Positions 46,904-54,962 of a stretch of 64,000 nucleotides of DNA are shown in pieces. Below the pieces are notes generated by a model that was not told where the DNA came from, did not search any database, and saw only the letters and a list, made by a program, of their open reading frames with translations. The position numbers and the translations under genes are program-made. Each line of letters starts with the position of its first letter. The first letter of the stretch is position 1. Source of the DNA: Vicinamibacterales bacterium (GTDB lineage: Bacteria > Acidobacteriota > Vicinamibacteria > Vicinamibacterales > SCN-69-37). The stretch spans positions 1,186,368 through 1,250,367 of the forward strand of contig JAURFE010000001.1 of NCBI GenBank assembly GCA_030827135.1, written 5' to 3'.

Positions 46904-47344
46904 ATGCTCGACTCGCACCATGCCCAGGCCATTCGTGCCCGCATCGCACGCATCCCAATCGTCGACACGTTGCGCATGCGGGACTTCGATCTCGAACCCG
47001 GCGTGTGCCGAGCCACCGTGCCACGTCAACGCGTGTTCGACGGCGTATTCGAGTCGCTGCATGGCGGCATTCTGATGACGGTGGCCGACTCGATTGCGTG
47101 TTTCGCCATCCTCACGCTGACCTCGGCCGACCAGCTGATGACCACGACCGACATGAATATCCGGTTCCTGGCGCCCTGCCTGACAGACGTACGCGCGACC
47201 GCGCGGGTGATCAAGCGCGGCAAGTCGATGTGCCCGGTGTCCGTGGAATTGCATGACACCAACGGCACGCTGGTCGCCGTTGCACAGGTGAACTATCTGC
47301 TGCTGCATCGAATGCCGACGCGGACCGTTCCTGCCGAGACTTGA
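46904..47344 (+). CDS. PaaI-type hotdog-fold thioesterase
   Basis: The 146-residue protein has the hotdog thioesterase pattern: RVFDGVFESLHGGILMTVADS with conserved HGG, then MTTTDMNIRFLAPC and ATARVIKRGKSMCPVSVEL. It should cleave acyl-CoA thioesters. The last few codons overlap the tRNA-like sequence at 47334, so the true C terminus may originally have differed. Confidence 0.9.
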   Translation: MLDSHHAQAIRARIARIPIVDTLRMRDFDLEPGVCRATVPRQRVFDGVFESLHGGILMTVADSIACFAILTLTSADQLMTTTDMNIRFLAPCLTDVRATARVIKRGKSMCPVSVELHDTNGTLVAVAQVNYLLLHRMPTRTVPAET

Positions 47345-47404
47345 ACCAGCGCCCTTGGAAACGGGATCTGCAGCCTATGACCGCGGTCCAACACGCCGTC
47401 TCGG
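47334..47404 (-). pseudogene. tRNA-like remnant (uncertain)
   Basis: The minus strand reads CCGAGAC at the 5' end and GTCTCGG at the 3' end, a 7-bp acceptor-like stem 71 nt apart. A D-loop-like TTGG and a T-loop-like GGTTCAAGTC lie between. The anticodon and T stems do not pair well and no CCA follows. It is probably a decayed tRNA or a structured sequence next to the element's left end. Confidence 0.35.
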
Positions 47405-47407
47405 ACA

Positions 47408-47453
47408 TTGGCTCCTCGGGCTGGATTCGAACCAGCAACCCTCCGGTTAACAG
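47408..47453 (-). other. Left attachment-site copy (attL), 46-bp duplicate of tRNA-Asn 3' half
   Basis: Identical over 46 bp to 50701-50746, which covers the anticodon loop through the CCA of the intact tRNA-Asn. Exact duplication of a tRNA 3' half is the footprint of tyrosine-recombinase integration. This copy has lost the tRNA 5' half and lies beside the thioesterase gene. Confidence 0.85.
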
Positions 47454-48046
47454 TTGCGGAGGAGAATCCGACACCGAGTCACACTGAGCAACATGACGTT
47501 GTTTTTCGAGCCTGAAACAGGCTTCGCCGCTATGGGCGATCAACACCGGTGCCTACCAGATACCATCAGGAGTGGGCACACAAGTGGGCACAGTCGAAAC
47601 TGGGCAACCAACATCAAATTTGGCGACCGCTCATGCTAGGGGCGGGCGGGATACGCGGGGTTCACAGGTCGACGAAGGAGGCGCGCAACGGGGCGAAGGT
47701 TACACAGCGGTGCTCTGCCAAACACGTCCATACGGGCGCGCAGCCTCAGCCGTCGAAGAGGTTGCTGGCGAGACTGCAACATATGCGGACCACTATCAGG
47801 ATGACTACCCATTCCGGAATGACAAGGGTCATGTGGCCGCTCTTTTTCTGGACGCCTCCCAAGCATCAGTTGATGACGGGCCTGACCTCAACTTGCCAAT
47901 CAAATGCCCGGGAGGCCTGAAATATACGTCCGCAAGACTCACGTCACAACCGGTCAGATTTGCCCCAACCCATGGTGTCCGGAGGCCGGACCTGCACCGT
48001 CGACCGTTCACGAGCCCACGACGCCGCCATCTTCACAGAGTCCGGA
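47454..48046. other. Left end of element, no recognisable gene
   Basis: No frame resembles a known protein. One frame of about 194 codons (47572-48156, plus strand) has no domain and runs antisense into the end of the zincin gene. The paired GTGGGCACA repeat at 47572-47592 matches one near the right end. A decayed integrase is possible but was not identified. Confidence 0.5.
47572..47592. repeat. GTGGGCACA double repeat, left copy
   Basis: GTGGGCACA, three bases, then GTGGGCACA. It matches 50633-50653 at 19 of 21 positions, in the same orientation. One copy lies just inside each end of the element, so both may be recombinase arm sites or the 3' ends of lost genes. Confidence 0.65.
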
Positions 48047-50035
48047 TCAGCTGCCGCATCGCTTTCCACGCCACTGCTTGCTCAGTTCGCCGCACGACCA
48101 ATCTTCCCTGTCTGCGGAACCGATGGGCCACGTCCATCCGTGGCGGTAACTATTGATTTCGTTATCCGGCACGTCTTTGAATGGACGCTCGCTACAGGAG
48201 AACCATGTCGCTCGATAACCACTCATGATGTCGCTGATTTCTCCAGGCTGGCACCCAGGTCTGGCTTCTTCAACCGTGTTCGGCACCAAATCGTGGTCAA
48301 AATCTTTCGCAAACCAGACGAACAGGTTGACGCCAAAGGGTCCGGCATGCGTCCCCCACCAGTCGAGAGCATCTTTCCGATGCTGTAATTCGTGACGAAT
48401 AGTTTCACCGAAGCAGTCAATCCCCTGTGCCCGACGCCCACTTGCAACCCCCTCGGCGTCGACTTCGTGACGACAGGCATCGCGCTCGAATATTCCGGCG
48501 GATACCAAGATTTCCTGCGTGCTCTGGTCGTACTTTGCGATCGGACTTCCGGGAAGCTCGCCGACGTCCACCTTCTCTACAAAGCGGAGAATATCGCGGG
48601 CCTCGGCCGGGACCGCGGCGCTCTGTTTCCAGTAGTAGAACCAGTTCGGCGATCCATCGCCTGGATGATTACTGTCGCGTCCAGAGAAAAAGGCTCGAAA
48701 GGTGGCTGCCCCCTCGCATGCACAGCGTCCCGTCGTCCGTACCGAGATCTTCTTCGGACCGAAGTCCATATTTCGTCGCGGCAACCCGTTGTACGTAAAC
48801 ATGACCTCCGGACCACGTTTGTCCACCGGATCTACGCTTAGCCGGGTCGGCGAACCCATCTCATCGACGTCCCATTCAAGGTCGGGGGAGACATCCTGGC
48901 CGGCCCTCCAGGCTGAAGCCGACGCCCTGACCGTCAATACGCCGGCTGCGTCGAAAGCGATGTCGTCGCCATCAGCAAGCGTAATCGCGTCGAGCGCGCA
49001 GAATTCAACGGTGAAAGGCGCGCTCTCGATAATCTGGCCGTTACGTCGGTAGCGAATGCCGAGCGTGATCGTGCCAGTCGACTTGGTCCCGACGAGCTCG
49101 AGCGCGGGGCGGTCGCCGCCGCTATTGACGATCACCTCGGGAAGTGCGCCGTCGGCCGTCACGATGAATTCGCTGAACTCCCCCCCAAGAGGCGAAGCGC
49201 CTGCGACAAAAGACAGCGTGCGTTCCGTTTGTCCAGTTTCGATACATCCGCACCCGGGCCCATAAATCGTTACCGCCGGACGCGCTTGCGCCCGCGTTAA
49301 GTTCCAGTCGGCCGTGTACGTAGCCGGGATCAGGATTGGCCCACCTAGCGCCTGTGCGCCATCCGGCACAACCCGCGTCAAGCGACCAGACAAGGTGGCG
49401 GCATTGACCCCTCCCTGTGAATCCGCCTCCAAGCCGAAAACGTCGACAGACGCTGCCTCAATGCGGTTCTCGAGCACGACTGGTATGCCCATGCCCTTTG
49501 CTATTTCTGTCATGAAGGCAAAGGGCGACTCGAACGCGATAAAGCGATCCTGTGCAGAGAAGTCTTCCTGCAGCGGCACATTGCCTGTCAGCTCTGTAAA
49601 AACGTTCCACGAAGTGCCCTCGAACGTGGCACCGGCAAAGCCCACACCAGCGCCTCGACCTGATGCAGGAATCGTATAGAGGCCACCCATGTCGACCGTG
49701 CGCGAGAATTCACTCGTCCACGTCGCCGTGCCGTCGCCATTCAGCGTGATCGTGGTTCGCTGATTCGCGACAAAACCAATCCCCCTCGATTGTCCTGGAA
49801 CCTGAAATATTCCAGATGCCGCAACGGACACATTAATGGTGCCCTCCCACGCCACTTGATCAGCCACACGCTGACTCGCGAGGGTCCAGGTGTGCGCCTT
49901 ACCACCGCGCATGCCCTCAGCGATGCGAAACGACGGATTCTCGTCGGCAGTCGCGTGCACGGTGCCCAGCAAGGCACCCGCCAGCCCCAGCATCGCCACC
50001 CACGCCTGGCGCCTTCCACAAGTCGTTTCTCCCAT
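48047..50035 (-). CDS. Secreted protein with C-terminal HELQH zincin-like motif
   Basis: The 662-residue protein starts at ATG 50035 with AGGAG six bases upstream and has a signal peptide (AWVAMLGLAGALLGTVHATA). Residues about 30-480 are beta-rich, Cys-containing domains (GCGCIETGQT, GRCACEGAATF). Near the C terminus is TIRHELQHRKDALDWW, with HELQH at 548-552, and a candidate third ligand Glu at 626 (DNEINSYRHGW). DFDHDLVPNTVEE resembles a calcium-binding loop. It is the only convincing gene of the tRNA-Asn element. It could be a secreted metalloprotease, toxin or adhesin; the substrate is unknown. Confidence 0.7.
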   Translation of the reverse strand: MGETTCGRRQAWVAMLGLAGALLGTVHATADENPSFRIAEGMRGGKAHTWTLASQRVADQVAWEGTINVSVAASGIFQVPGQSRGIGFVANQRTTITLNGDGTATWTSEFSRTVDMGGLYTIPASGRGAGVGFAGATFEGTSWNVFTELTGNVPLQEDFSAQDRFIAFESPFAFMTEIAKGMGIPVVLENRIEAASVDVFGLEADSQGGVNAATLSGRLTRVVPDGAQALGGPILIPATYTADWNLTRAQARPAVTIYGPGCGCIETGQTERTLSFVAGASPLGGEFSEFIVTADGALPEVIVNSGGDRPALELVGTKSTGTITLGIRYRRNGQIIESAPFTVEFCALDAITLADGDDIAFDAAGVLTVRASASAWRAGQDVSPDLEWDVDEMGSPTRLSVDPVDKRGPEVMFTYNGLPRRNMDFGPKKISVRTTGRCACEGAATFRAFFSGRDSNHPGDGSPNWFYYWKQSAAVPAEARDILRFVEKVDVGELPGSPIAKYDQSTQEILVSAGIFERDACRHEVDAEGVASGRRAQGIDCFGETIRHELQHRKDALDWWGTHAGPFGVNLFVWFAKDFDHDLVPNTVEEARPGCQPGEISDIMSGYRATWFSCSERPFKDVPDNEINSYRHGWTWPIGSADREDWSCGELSKQWRGKRCGS

Positions 50036-50700
50036 TCTGTCTCCTTCGAGAGTGCGGCTCGTGCCGCGCTTCTCAAGCTCTCGGCGTCCTGCCGAACTGA
50101 GTAGCGCCTCGATTTAGATTCCGACCGTAGCTGATGTTGCCCAAATGTCCCGACGCCTCGCGGTTGGAATGCGGCCCTGTTCGCTAGCGCAGGTCCCCAC
50201 GCTCGATCATGCCTACCAGCTCTTCGACCGTCGCTTCAGCCTTCGCCATAGATGTAGACCAGTATCGATCATGCCGCTTCGGTGTCAACGGGCGCTAGAG
50301 CTTCATGCAGGAGAGCGTCAAGCAGTCGACGGCCTGGTGGTTCCCACCAAGCAAGCCCTTGCTGACTCGCGTTCCTGGCCGGGATTTCCTGCTTGGGCAC
50401 AAGCGGTCGAGTGCTCGGTCTTGACGGCCACGGAACTCGTGAAACGCCTGACAGCAGCAATAGACAACCCCGAGCCCGGTTTGACGATCGAGCTCAATGG
50501 ACAGGAGTGGGTCTTCGATCCGGAAAAGCGTTGGATTCCAGGGTCTGCGTAGTCAGGACAAGCCGCAGAAGCTTTTCCAGGTGACTATGAGACACCTCAT
50601 CGGGGGTTCGCCGAACCTCCTGCGCGCGTGCGGTGGGCACAAAAATGGGCACAGCCGGAGGCCTGCAAACACGGCCTAGTTTGCTAAGTTGTTGAAGAAT
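50036..50700. other. Right end of element, no confident gene
   Basis: A plus-strand frame at 50145-50552 (135 codons) ends with LTIELNGQEWVFDPEKRW and could be a real C terminus. It has no recognised family and a poor start, so it is not called. The GTGGGCACA double repeat (50633-50653) lies 47 bp before the tRNA-Asn 3' end. Integrase motifs (R...HxxR...Y) were not found. Confidence 0.5.
50633..50653. repeat. GTGGGCACA double repeat, right copy
   Basis: GTGGGCACA, then AAA, then ATGGGCACA, the partner of the copy at 47572. It is in direct orientation, 47 bp inside the attR core. Confidence 0.65.
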
Positions 50701-50746
50701 TTGGCTCCTCGGGCTGGATTCGAACCAGCAACCCTCCGGTTAACAG
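50701..50746 (-). other. Right attachment-site copy (attR) within tRNA-Asn
   Basis: Exact 46-bp match to 47408-47453. It forms the 3' part of the intact tRNA-Asn, so integration kept the tRNA functional, as is usual for elements entering tRNA 3' ends. Confidence 0.85.
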
Positions 50747-50776
50747 CCGGATGCTCTACCGTTGAGCTACCGAGGA
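50702..50776 (-). tRNA. tRNA-Asn (GUU)
   Basis: The minus strand gives a 75-nt tRNA including encoded CCA. The acceptor stem is TCCTCGG with CCGAGGA, the D-arm contains AGCTCAACGGTAGAGC, the anticodon loop is CTGTTAA (GTT), and the T-arm is GCTGG-TTCGAAT-CCAGC. All stems pair. Its 3' end borders the integrated element. Confidence 0.97.
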
Positions 50777-50837
50777 ACACGCAGAACCCCAATTCTAGAA
50801 CGTGGGTTCCGAGGGACGCAAGAACGTAATGGTGGCG

Positions 50838-50886
50838 CTCCGGGACCCCGGCACGCCGGGACCCCGGAACTTCGAAACTTCTGAAC
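50838..50886. repeat. Tandem GGGACCCCGG micro-repeat
   Basis: Units such as CGGGACCCCGGCACGCCGGG and GACCCCGGAACTTCG fill the gap before the OsmC gene end. They match the type at 23506. Confidence 0.65.
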
Positions 50887-51323
50887 TAGCGGACCGTGAC
50901 CTCGAGCGTGATCTTCATCGACCCGGCGTAGGCCTTCGAGACCGGGCAGCCGTTTTTGGCCGCTTCGGCGACTTCGGGGAACGCCGCGGCGTCGATACCA
51001 GTCAGGCCTTCGACCGTCAGCGACAACGCGGAGGTCGTGATGGTGATGCCCGCATCACCCTTGTCCGCCGTCACCTTGCAGGTGATCGTCGTCTTGGCAA
51101 TTGCGCCACCCTTTTTGCCCACCGTCGCGTTGAGCGCCATCGCGTAACACGCGGCGTGCGCAGCCGCCATCAGTTCTTCAGGGCTCGTCGAGCCTTCGGA
51201 CTCGCCGATGCGGCGGGGAAAGCTCACGGGCAGGTCGAACGCGCCGGATGCGCCCTTGACCGTGCCGGCCCCTTCCATGATCGAACCCGCCCAGTTGATG
51301 GTTGCCTGTCGTGAAAACTCCAT
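50886..51323 (-). CDS. OsmC-type peroxiredoxin
   Basis: The 145-residue protein runs from ATG 51323. OsmC features include the catalytic Cys in MAAAHAACYAMALNATVG and the second in NGCPVSKAYAG. GTVKGASGAFDLPVSFPRR near the start is typical of the OsmC/Ohr fold that detoxifies organic hydroperoxides. It lies 26 bp after the DUF4203-like gene on the same strand. Confidence 0.94.
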   Translation of the reverse strand: MEFSRQATINWAGSIMEGAGTVKGASGAFDLPVSFPRRIGESEGSTSPEELMAAAHAACYAMALNATVGKKGGAIAKTTITCKVTADKGDAGITITTSALSLTVEGLTGIDAAAFPEVAEAAKNGCPVSKAYAGSMKITLEVTVR

Positions 51324-51349
51324 TAGCTCATCTCCAATCTGAAATCGTT

Positions 51350-51964
51350 CTAACGTCTCTTTGCCTTGCCGGTCTTGCCGGTCGTCATCGTCTGGACGAT
51401 CGCGCCGCAGATGGCGAGCGCGACCCATGTACCGGTGACCCCCCAGCTGCCGGGCCACGGACCCAGCGCGTACACCACCCAGATGTTCTCGGGTGTCACC
51501 GACAACATTCCGAATCGGTCGCCGCCGAGAGCCAGCGCGCCCACAATGAGCGTCCAGGAGCCGGCCAACGCCGTGCCGATGATGACCACGTGTCGCGACA
51601 CGGAGAGCGCACCCAGCGCGCCAAGCACCGCGGAAATCACAATTACTGCGGTCGGGGGATCCCCCCCAACCACCCGCCAGACCAGATGCAGGCCCAGCGT
51701 CGCCAGGCCGGCGCCGATCAGGCCAACCCCGATGAAATACGCGGCGATCATCAATCCGGCGCCCAGCAACCCGCCAACCGCGGCGGCCAGCACCAGGGCC
51801 CACGGATTGCTCGTGCCCATGACCGAGGAGGTCACCATGGCACCAAGAATGAACCCGTACACCCCGAGCACAATCCGGAAGAGCCGGTATCCCGCAAAAC
51901 AGGACACCGCGCCACTGAGGGCAAGGACCGCAGCCACAGGCACGGCATACGAGGCGGGAAGCAT
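51350..51964 (-). CDS. DUF4203/TMEM198-like membrane protein
   Basis: The 204-residue protein has about seven hydrophobic segments, for example AVPVAAVLALSGAVSCFAGY, IVLGVYGFILGAMV and ALVLAAAVGGLLGAGLMIAA. The Gly-rich spacing fits the DUF4203 family of integral membrane proteins of unknown role. It is divergent from the flippase-like gene starting 21 bp away. Confidence 0.82.
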   Translation of the reverse strand: MLPASYAVPVAAVLALSGAVSCFAGYRLFRIVLGVYGFILGAMVTSSVMGTSNPWALVLAAAVGGLLGAGLMIAAYFIGVGLIGAGLATLGLHLVWRVVGGDPPTAVIVISAVLGALGALSVSRHVVIIGTALAGSWTLIVGALALGGDRFGMLSVTPENIWVVYALGPWPGSWGVTGTWVALAICGAIVQTMTTGKTGKAKRR

Positions 51965-51985
51965 CGCCCGATTATAGTGTGTGAC

Positions 51986-52960
51986 GTGACCAGGTCCCCG
52001 AGTCTGATTGCCGCCCTTATCGCCGTGGCAGGGCTGGCCCTGGTCGTCTGGCAGATTCGGGACGTCGGCCTCGACACTGTGTGGGCCGGTTTCCGCGCGG
52101 TCGGACCGCTGGGCTTCGCCGCGATTCTGACCCTCTCCTTTCTGCGGTATCTCGTCCGGTCACTGGCGTGGACGACCCTGATTGTGCCGCCGCCCGGACG
52201 CCCGTCCGTCCCGCTGCGCAGCGTGACCGCCGCCACCATTGGCGGTGACGCGCTTGGCAACCTGTCGTTCCTCTCCCTGCTGGTCTCCGAGCCTGCAAAG
52301 GCGCTTTATCTCACGCGCCACGTGCCGGCCGAGGAAGCCCTGGGCGCCCTGACGGCCGAGAATTTTTTCTACAGTGTCTCAGTCGCCATCGTGATCGTGG
52401 CCGGCACGGTCACACTGCTCGCGACCTTTGTGTTACCTGACGCGTGGCGCAATGCCGCATGGCTGGCGCTCGCGCTCATGGGAGCGGTCCTGCTCATCGC
52501 CACCCTGCTCGCGTGGAAGCGCCCGGGGCTGACCACCCGCGTCCACCTTCGCGAGGACCGCTGGCTGGGCCGCGCGCTGGCGCGCCTGCGCGCCCTCGAA
52601 CGCATCACCTACCGCGGACTCAGGACGTCCACCTGGCGACTGGTCACGGTCATCGGCTGCGAGGTCGCGTTCCACGCCTTGAGCATTTTCGAATCGTGGT
52701 TGACGTTGTATCTGCTCACCGGATCGTCCCAGTGGCTCAATGCCTTCCTGTTCGACACGCTGAACCGGATCATCAACGTTGTCTTCCGCCTGGTGCCGCT
52801 GCGTGTCGGCGTGGATGAAGTGAGCGCCTCTGGTCTTGCCGATCTCATCGGCCTCGGAAGCGCCACGGGCCTCACGATGGCCCTCGTCCGCAAAGCCCGG
52901 GTGCTCACGTGGGTGGCAGTCGGACTCGGGGTGACGGGTCGACGAGCGCTCGCCAAGTGA
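51986..52960 (+). CDS. Flippase-like (lysylphosphatidylglycerol synthase TM-region) membrane protein
   Basis: The 324-residue protein starts at GTG 51986. It has about eight membrane helices and the pattern of the LPG_synthase_TM / UPF0104 family (FLRYLVRSLAWTTLIVPPPG, AATIGGDALGNLSFLSLLVS, AENFFYSVSVAIVIVAG). Members move or modify lipids; no synthetase domain is fused here. The single-domain receiver gene follows 18 bp later. Confidence 0.85.
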   Translation: MTRSPSLIAALIAVAGLALVVWQIRDVGLDTVWAGFRAVGPLGFAAILTLSFLRYLVRSLAWTTLIVPPPGRPSVPLRSVTAATIGGDALGNLSFLSLLVSEPAKALYLTRHVPAEEALGALTAENFFYSVSVAIVIVAGTVTLLATFVLPDAWRNAAWLALALMGAVLLIATLLAWKRPGLTTRVHLREDRWLGRALARLRALERITYRGLRTSTWRLVTVIGCEVAFHALSIFESWLTLYLLTGSSQWLNAFLFDTLNRIINVVFRLVPLRVGVDEVSASGLADLIGLGSATGLTMALVRKARVLTWVAVGLGVTGRRALAK

Positions 52961-52978
52961 CGGTGTTATCCTCCAGCC

Positions 52979-53323
52979 ATGGCCATCATTCTGGTTGTTG
53001 ACGACGAGCAGCCGATTCGGCAGCTCATGGCCCGCCTTCTCGAACGGAAAGGCCATACGGTGATTCAGTGTGGGGACGCCAGCACGGCGCTGCAGGTAAC
53101 CGACGCCATTGACCTGCTGATTGTCGATCTTGTGCTGCCAGGCGTGAACGGTCGCGAGCTCACCATCAGGTTGCGTGAGCGACAACCCTCACTGCCGGTC
53201 ATCCTCATGTCGGGGTACCTGCCGAATCCGGAACTCGTCCCCGCGCAACCCTCCGCGTTCATACAAAAGCCCATGACGCCGTCGATGGTCGTGGAGACGG
53301 TCGAGCAGATGCTCGGCACATAG
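52979..53323 (+). CDS. Single-domain response regulator
   Basis: The 114-residue CheY-like receiver has an acidic pair (LVVDDEQPI), the phosphoacceptor Asp in LLIVDLVLPG (about 49), the Ser of ILMSGYLP and Lys in FIQKPMTP. No output domain is attached, so it must act through a partner. No histidine kinase is next to it; the nearest is at 57.7-59 kb. Confidence 0.95.
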   Translation: MAIILVVDDEQPIRQLMARLLERKGHTVIQCGDASTALQVTDAIDLLIVDLVLPGVNGRELTIRLRERQPSLPVILMSGYLPNPELVPAQPSAFIQKPMTPSMVVETVEQMLGT

Positions 53324-53349
53324 GGCCCGCTGAACTGCAGCGCGCCCTA
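53321..53349. repeat. Palindrome of the GGCGCGCT family between convergent genes
   Basis: TAGGGCCCGCTG and CAGCGCGCCCTA, one mismatch, flank AACTG. It bridges the stops of the receiver and DUF2064 genes and may serve as terminator for both. Confidence 0.7.
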
Positions 53350-54030
53350 CGACAACAACCCCATCGAGCGCAGCATGGCGGCGGTGTATGGCGCACCGGA
53401 CGGGACAAGTCGCAGGCGGTCACTCAAGGTCTGGACGTCTTCCGGGGTGTCCACGTCATGCCAGTCCGCAATGCGGGCGACTGTCAGACCCGCCGCTCGG
53501 GCGCGCGTTTCGACGTCCTCCAGCAGGTGGGGTATCCCCCACCGCACATCCGTAAACAGGTCGGGCACCCCGCGGTCCGTCACCGTCATTCCAAGCAGAT
53601 AGAAGCTGCCATCGCCCGACGGGCCTGTGACCACCACGCCGGCATTCGTGCGCACAAGGCGCACGGCCGCTTCGATCTCCGCGGCCGGCAGATCCGGCAC
53701 ATCCACGCCGAGAAGGACGACCTGCCGGAACCCGGCTGCGGCCAGATCGTCACAGACATGCCGCAGCCGATCCCCCAACGTCGTGCCGCGTTGAAGCAGC
53801 AACCGGTTCCCGGCGATCCAGGGCCGCGCGATTCGCAACCCTTCGAGGGGAGGGGTGACAGCCACCTTGACCGTCACGTCACTGACGGCACTCACTCGCG
53901 CCAGGAGGTCATCCAGAAACGCGAGCACCAGATCGCGACGGTGGTCACGGTCAGGCACCACGGGGCCAATGCGGGCTTTCAGCCTGGGGTCTGAGGGCGA
54001 CCTTGTCAGAATGGCAACAACGACGGACAT
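53347..54030 (-). CDS. DUF2064 / TIGR04282-type glycosyltransferase-like protein
   Basis: From ATG 54030 (GGAG seven bases upstream) the protein has 227 residues. It resembles the DUF2064 nucleotide-sugar transferase-like family: RDLVLAFLDDLLARV, QRGTTLGDRLRHVCDDLA, VVLLGVDVPDLPAAEIEAA and GPSGDGSFYLLGM. Members include arsenosugar biosynthesis candidates. The substrate here is unknown and no arsenic genes are nearby. Confidence 0.88.
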   Translation of the reverse strand: MSVVVAILTRSPSDPRLKARIGPVVPDRDHRRDLVLAFLDDLLARVSAVSDVTVKVAVTPPLEGLRIARPWIAGNRLLLQRGTTLGDRLRHVCDDLAAAGFRQVVLLGVDVPDLPAAEIEAAVRLVRTNAGVVVTGPSGDGSFYLLGMTVTDRGVPDLFTDVRWGIPHLLEDVETRARAAGLTVARIADWHDVDTPEDVQTLSDRLRLVPSGAPYTAAMLRSMGLLS

Positions 54031-54066
54031 CGGGGTACTCCGATGGGGGGCGGGCACCAGTCTACG

Positions 54067-54663
54067 CTACATGTCGCGGCGGCCTTCCATGGCCTTGGAC
54101 ATCGTGAACTCGTCGGTGTAATCGAGGTCGGACCCGACCGGCACGCCCATCGCGATGCGACTCACTTTCACACCGAGCGGCTTCAGCAGGCGCGCGAGAT
54201 ACAACGCCGTGGCCTCCCCCTCCACGGTGGGATTGGTGGCGACGATGATTTCCTCCACGGTGCCGGCGCCGACGCGAGCGAGCAGGCCCTTGATTTTCAG
54301 GTCGTCAGGCCCCACGCCCTGCAACGGCGCGATGGCGCCCATCAGCACGTGGTAGCGGCCCTTGAATCCGCGCGTGCGCTCCACGGCCCAGACGTTTTCG
54401 GGTTGTTCAACGACGCAGATGATGCGTCCGTCACGACTGCCGTCCGTGCAGTAGCCGCACGGGTCCACGTCGGTGATATTGCTGCAGGTCGAACAGTATG
54501 TGACGCGATCCTTCACCGACAGCATGGCGGCGCACAGGGCGTCCACATCCTCGCGCGGCGTCTTCAGCAGATGAAACGCCAGCCGCTGGGCGCTCTTGGC
54601 GCCGATGCCCGGCAGGCGTTGCAGCGCGGCGACCAGAGCCGCCAGCGGATCGGCAAATGCCAT
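54067..54663 (-). CDS. recR: Recombination mediator protein RecR
   Basis: The 198-residue RecR has a helix-hairpin-helix ([20 protein letters not shown]) and a C4 zinc finger ([16 protein letters not shown]). The Toprim domain has [35 protein letters not shown] and [17 protein letters not shown]. It loads RecA with RecFO during gap repair. It overlaps the ybaB stop by one base (TGATG) and is last in dnaX-ybaB-recR. Confidence 0.98.
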   Translation of the reverse strand: MAFADPLAALVAALQRLPGIGAKSAQRLAFHLLKTPREDVDALCAAMLSVKDRVTYCSTCSNITDVDPCGYCTDGSRDGRIICVVEQPENVWAVERTRGFKGRYHVLMGAIAPLQGVGPDDLKIKGLLARVGAGTVEEIIVATNPTVEGEATALYLARLLKPLGVKVSRIAMGVPVGSDLDYTDEFTMSKAMEGRRDM

Positions 54664-54962
54664 CAGCGGAGTCCCGGCAGGCCGAGACCGCCCATGAGCC
54701 CCTGCATCTGTCCCGCAATCGCCTCATCCACCTTGCGGTGCGCGTCGTTGATCGCGGCGACGATCAGGTCCTGCAGCATGCCGACGTCTTCCCTGGAGAC
54801 GACCTCGGGGTCCAGGCGGATCGACAGGAGCAACTTGTGGCCGTTGACCATGACGGTGACCATGCCGCCCCCGGCCGTGGCCTCCACCTTCATCTCGCCC
54901 ATCTGCTGCTGCAGGCGCTGCTGCATCTGTTGCGCCTGCTTCATCATGTTCTGGATGTTCAC
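54663..54962 (-). CDS. ybaB: YbaB/EbfC nucleoid-associated protein
   Basis: The 99-residue protein begins with [20 protein letters not shown] and contains [20 protein letters not shown], both hallmarks of the YbaB family of small dimeric DNA-binding proteins. It overlaps the dnaX stop by 4 bp and recR by 1 bp, the classical gene order. Confidence 0.97.
   Translation of the reverse strand: MNIQNMMKQAQQMQQRLQQQMGEMKVEATAGGGMVTVMVNGHKLLLSIRLDPEVVSREDVGMLQDLIVAAINDAHRKVDEAIAGQMQGLMGGLGLPGLR

Noticed and set aside
47572-48156. A 194-codon frame in the tRNA-Asn element
   Set aside because: No domain, overlaps the end of the zincin gene antisense, and begins within a repeat; an integrase could not be supported.
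50145-50552. A 135-codon frame near the right end of the element
   Set aside because: Its last 25 residues look protein-like, but the N-terminal half does not and no start is supported.
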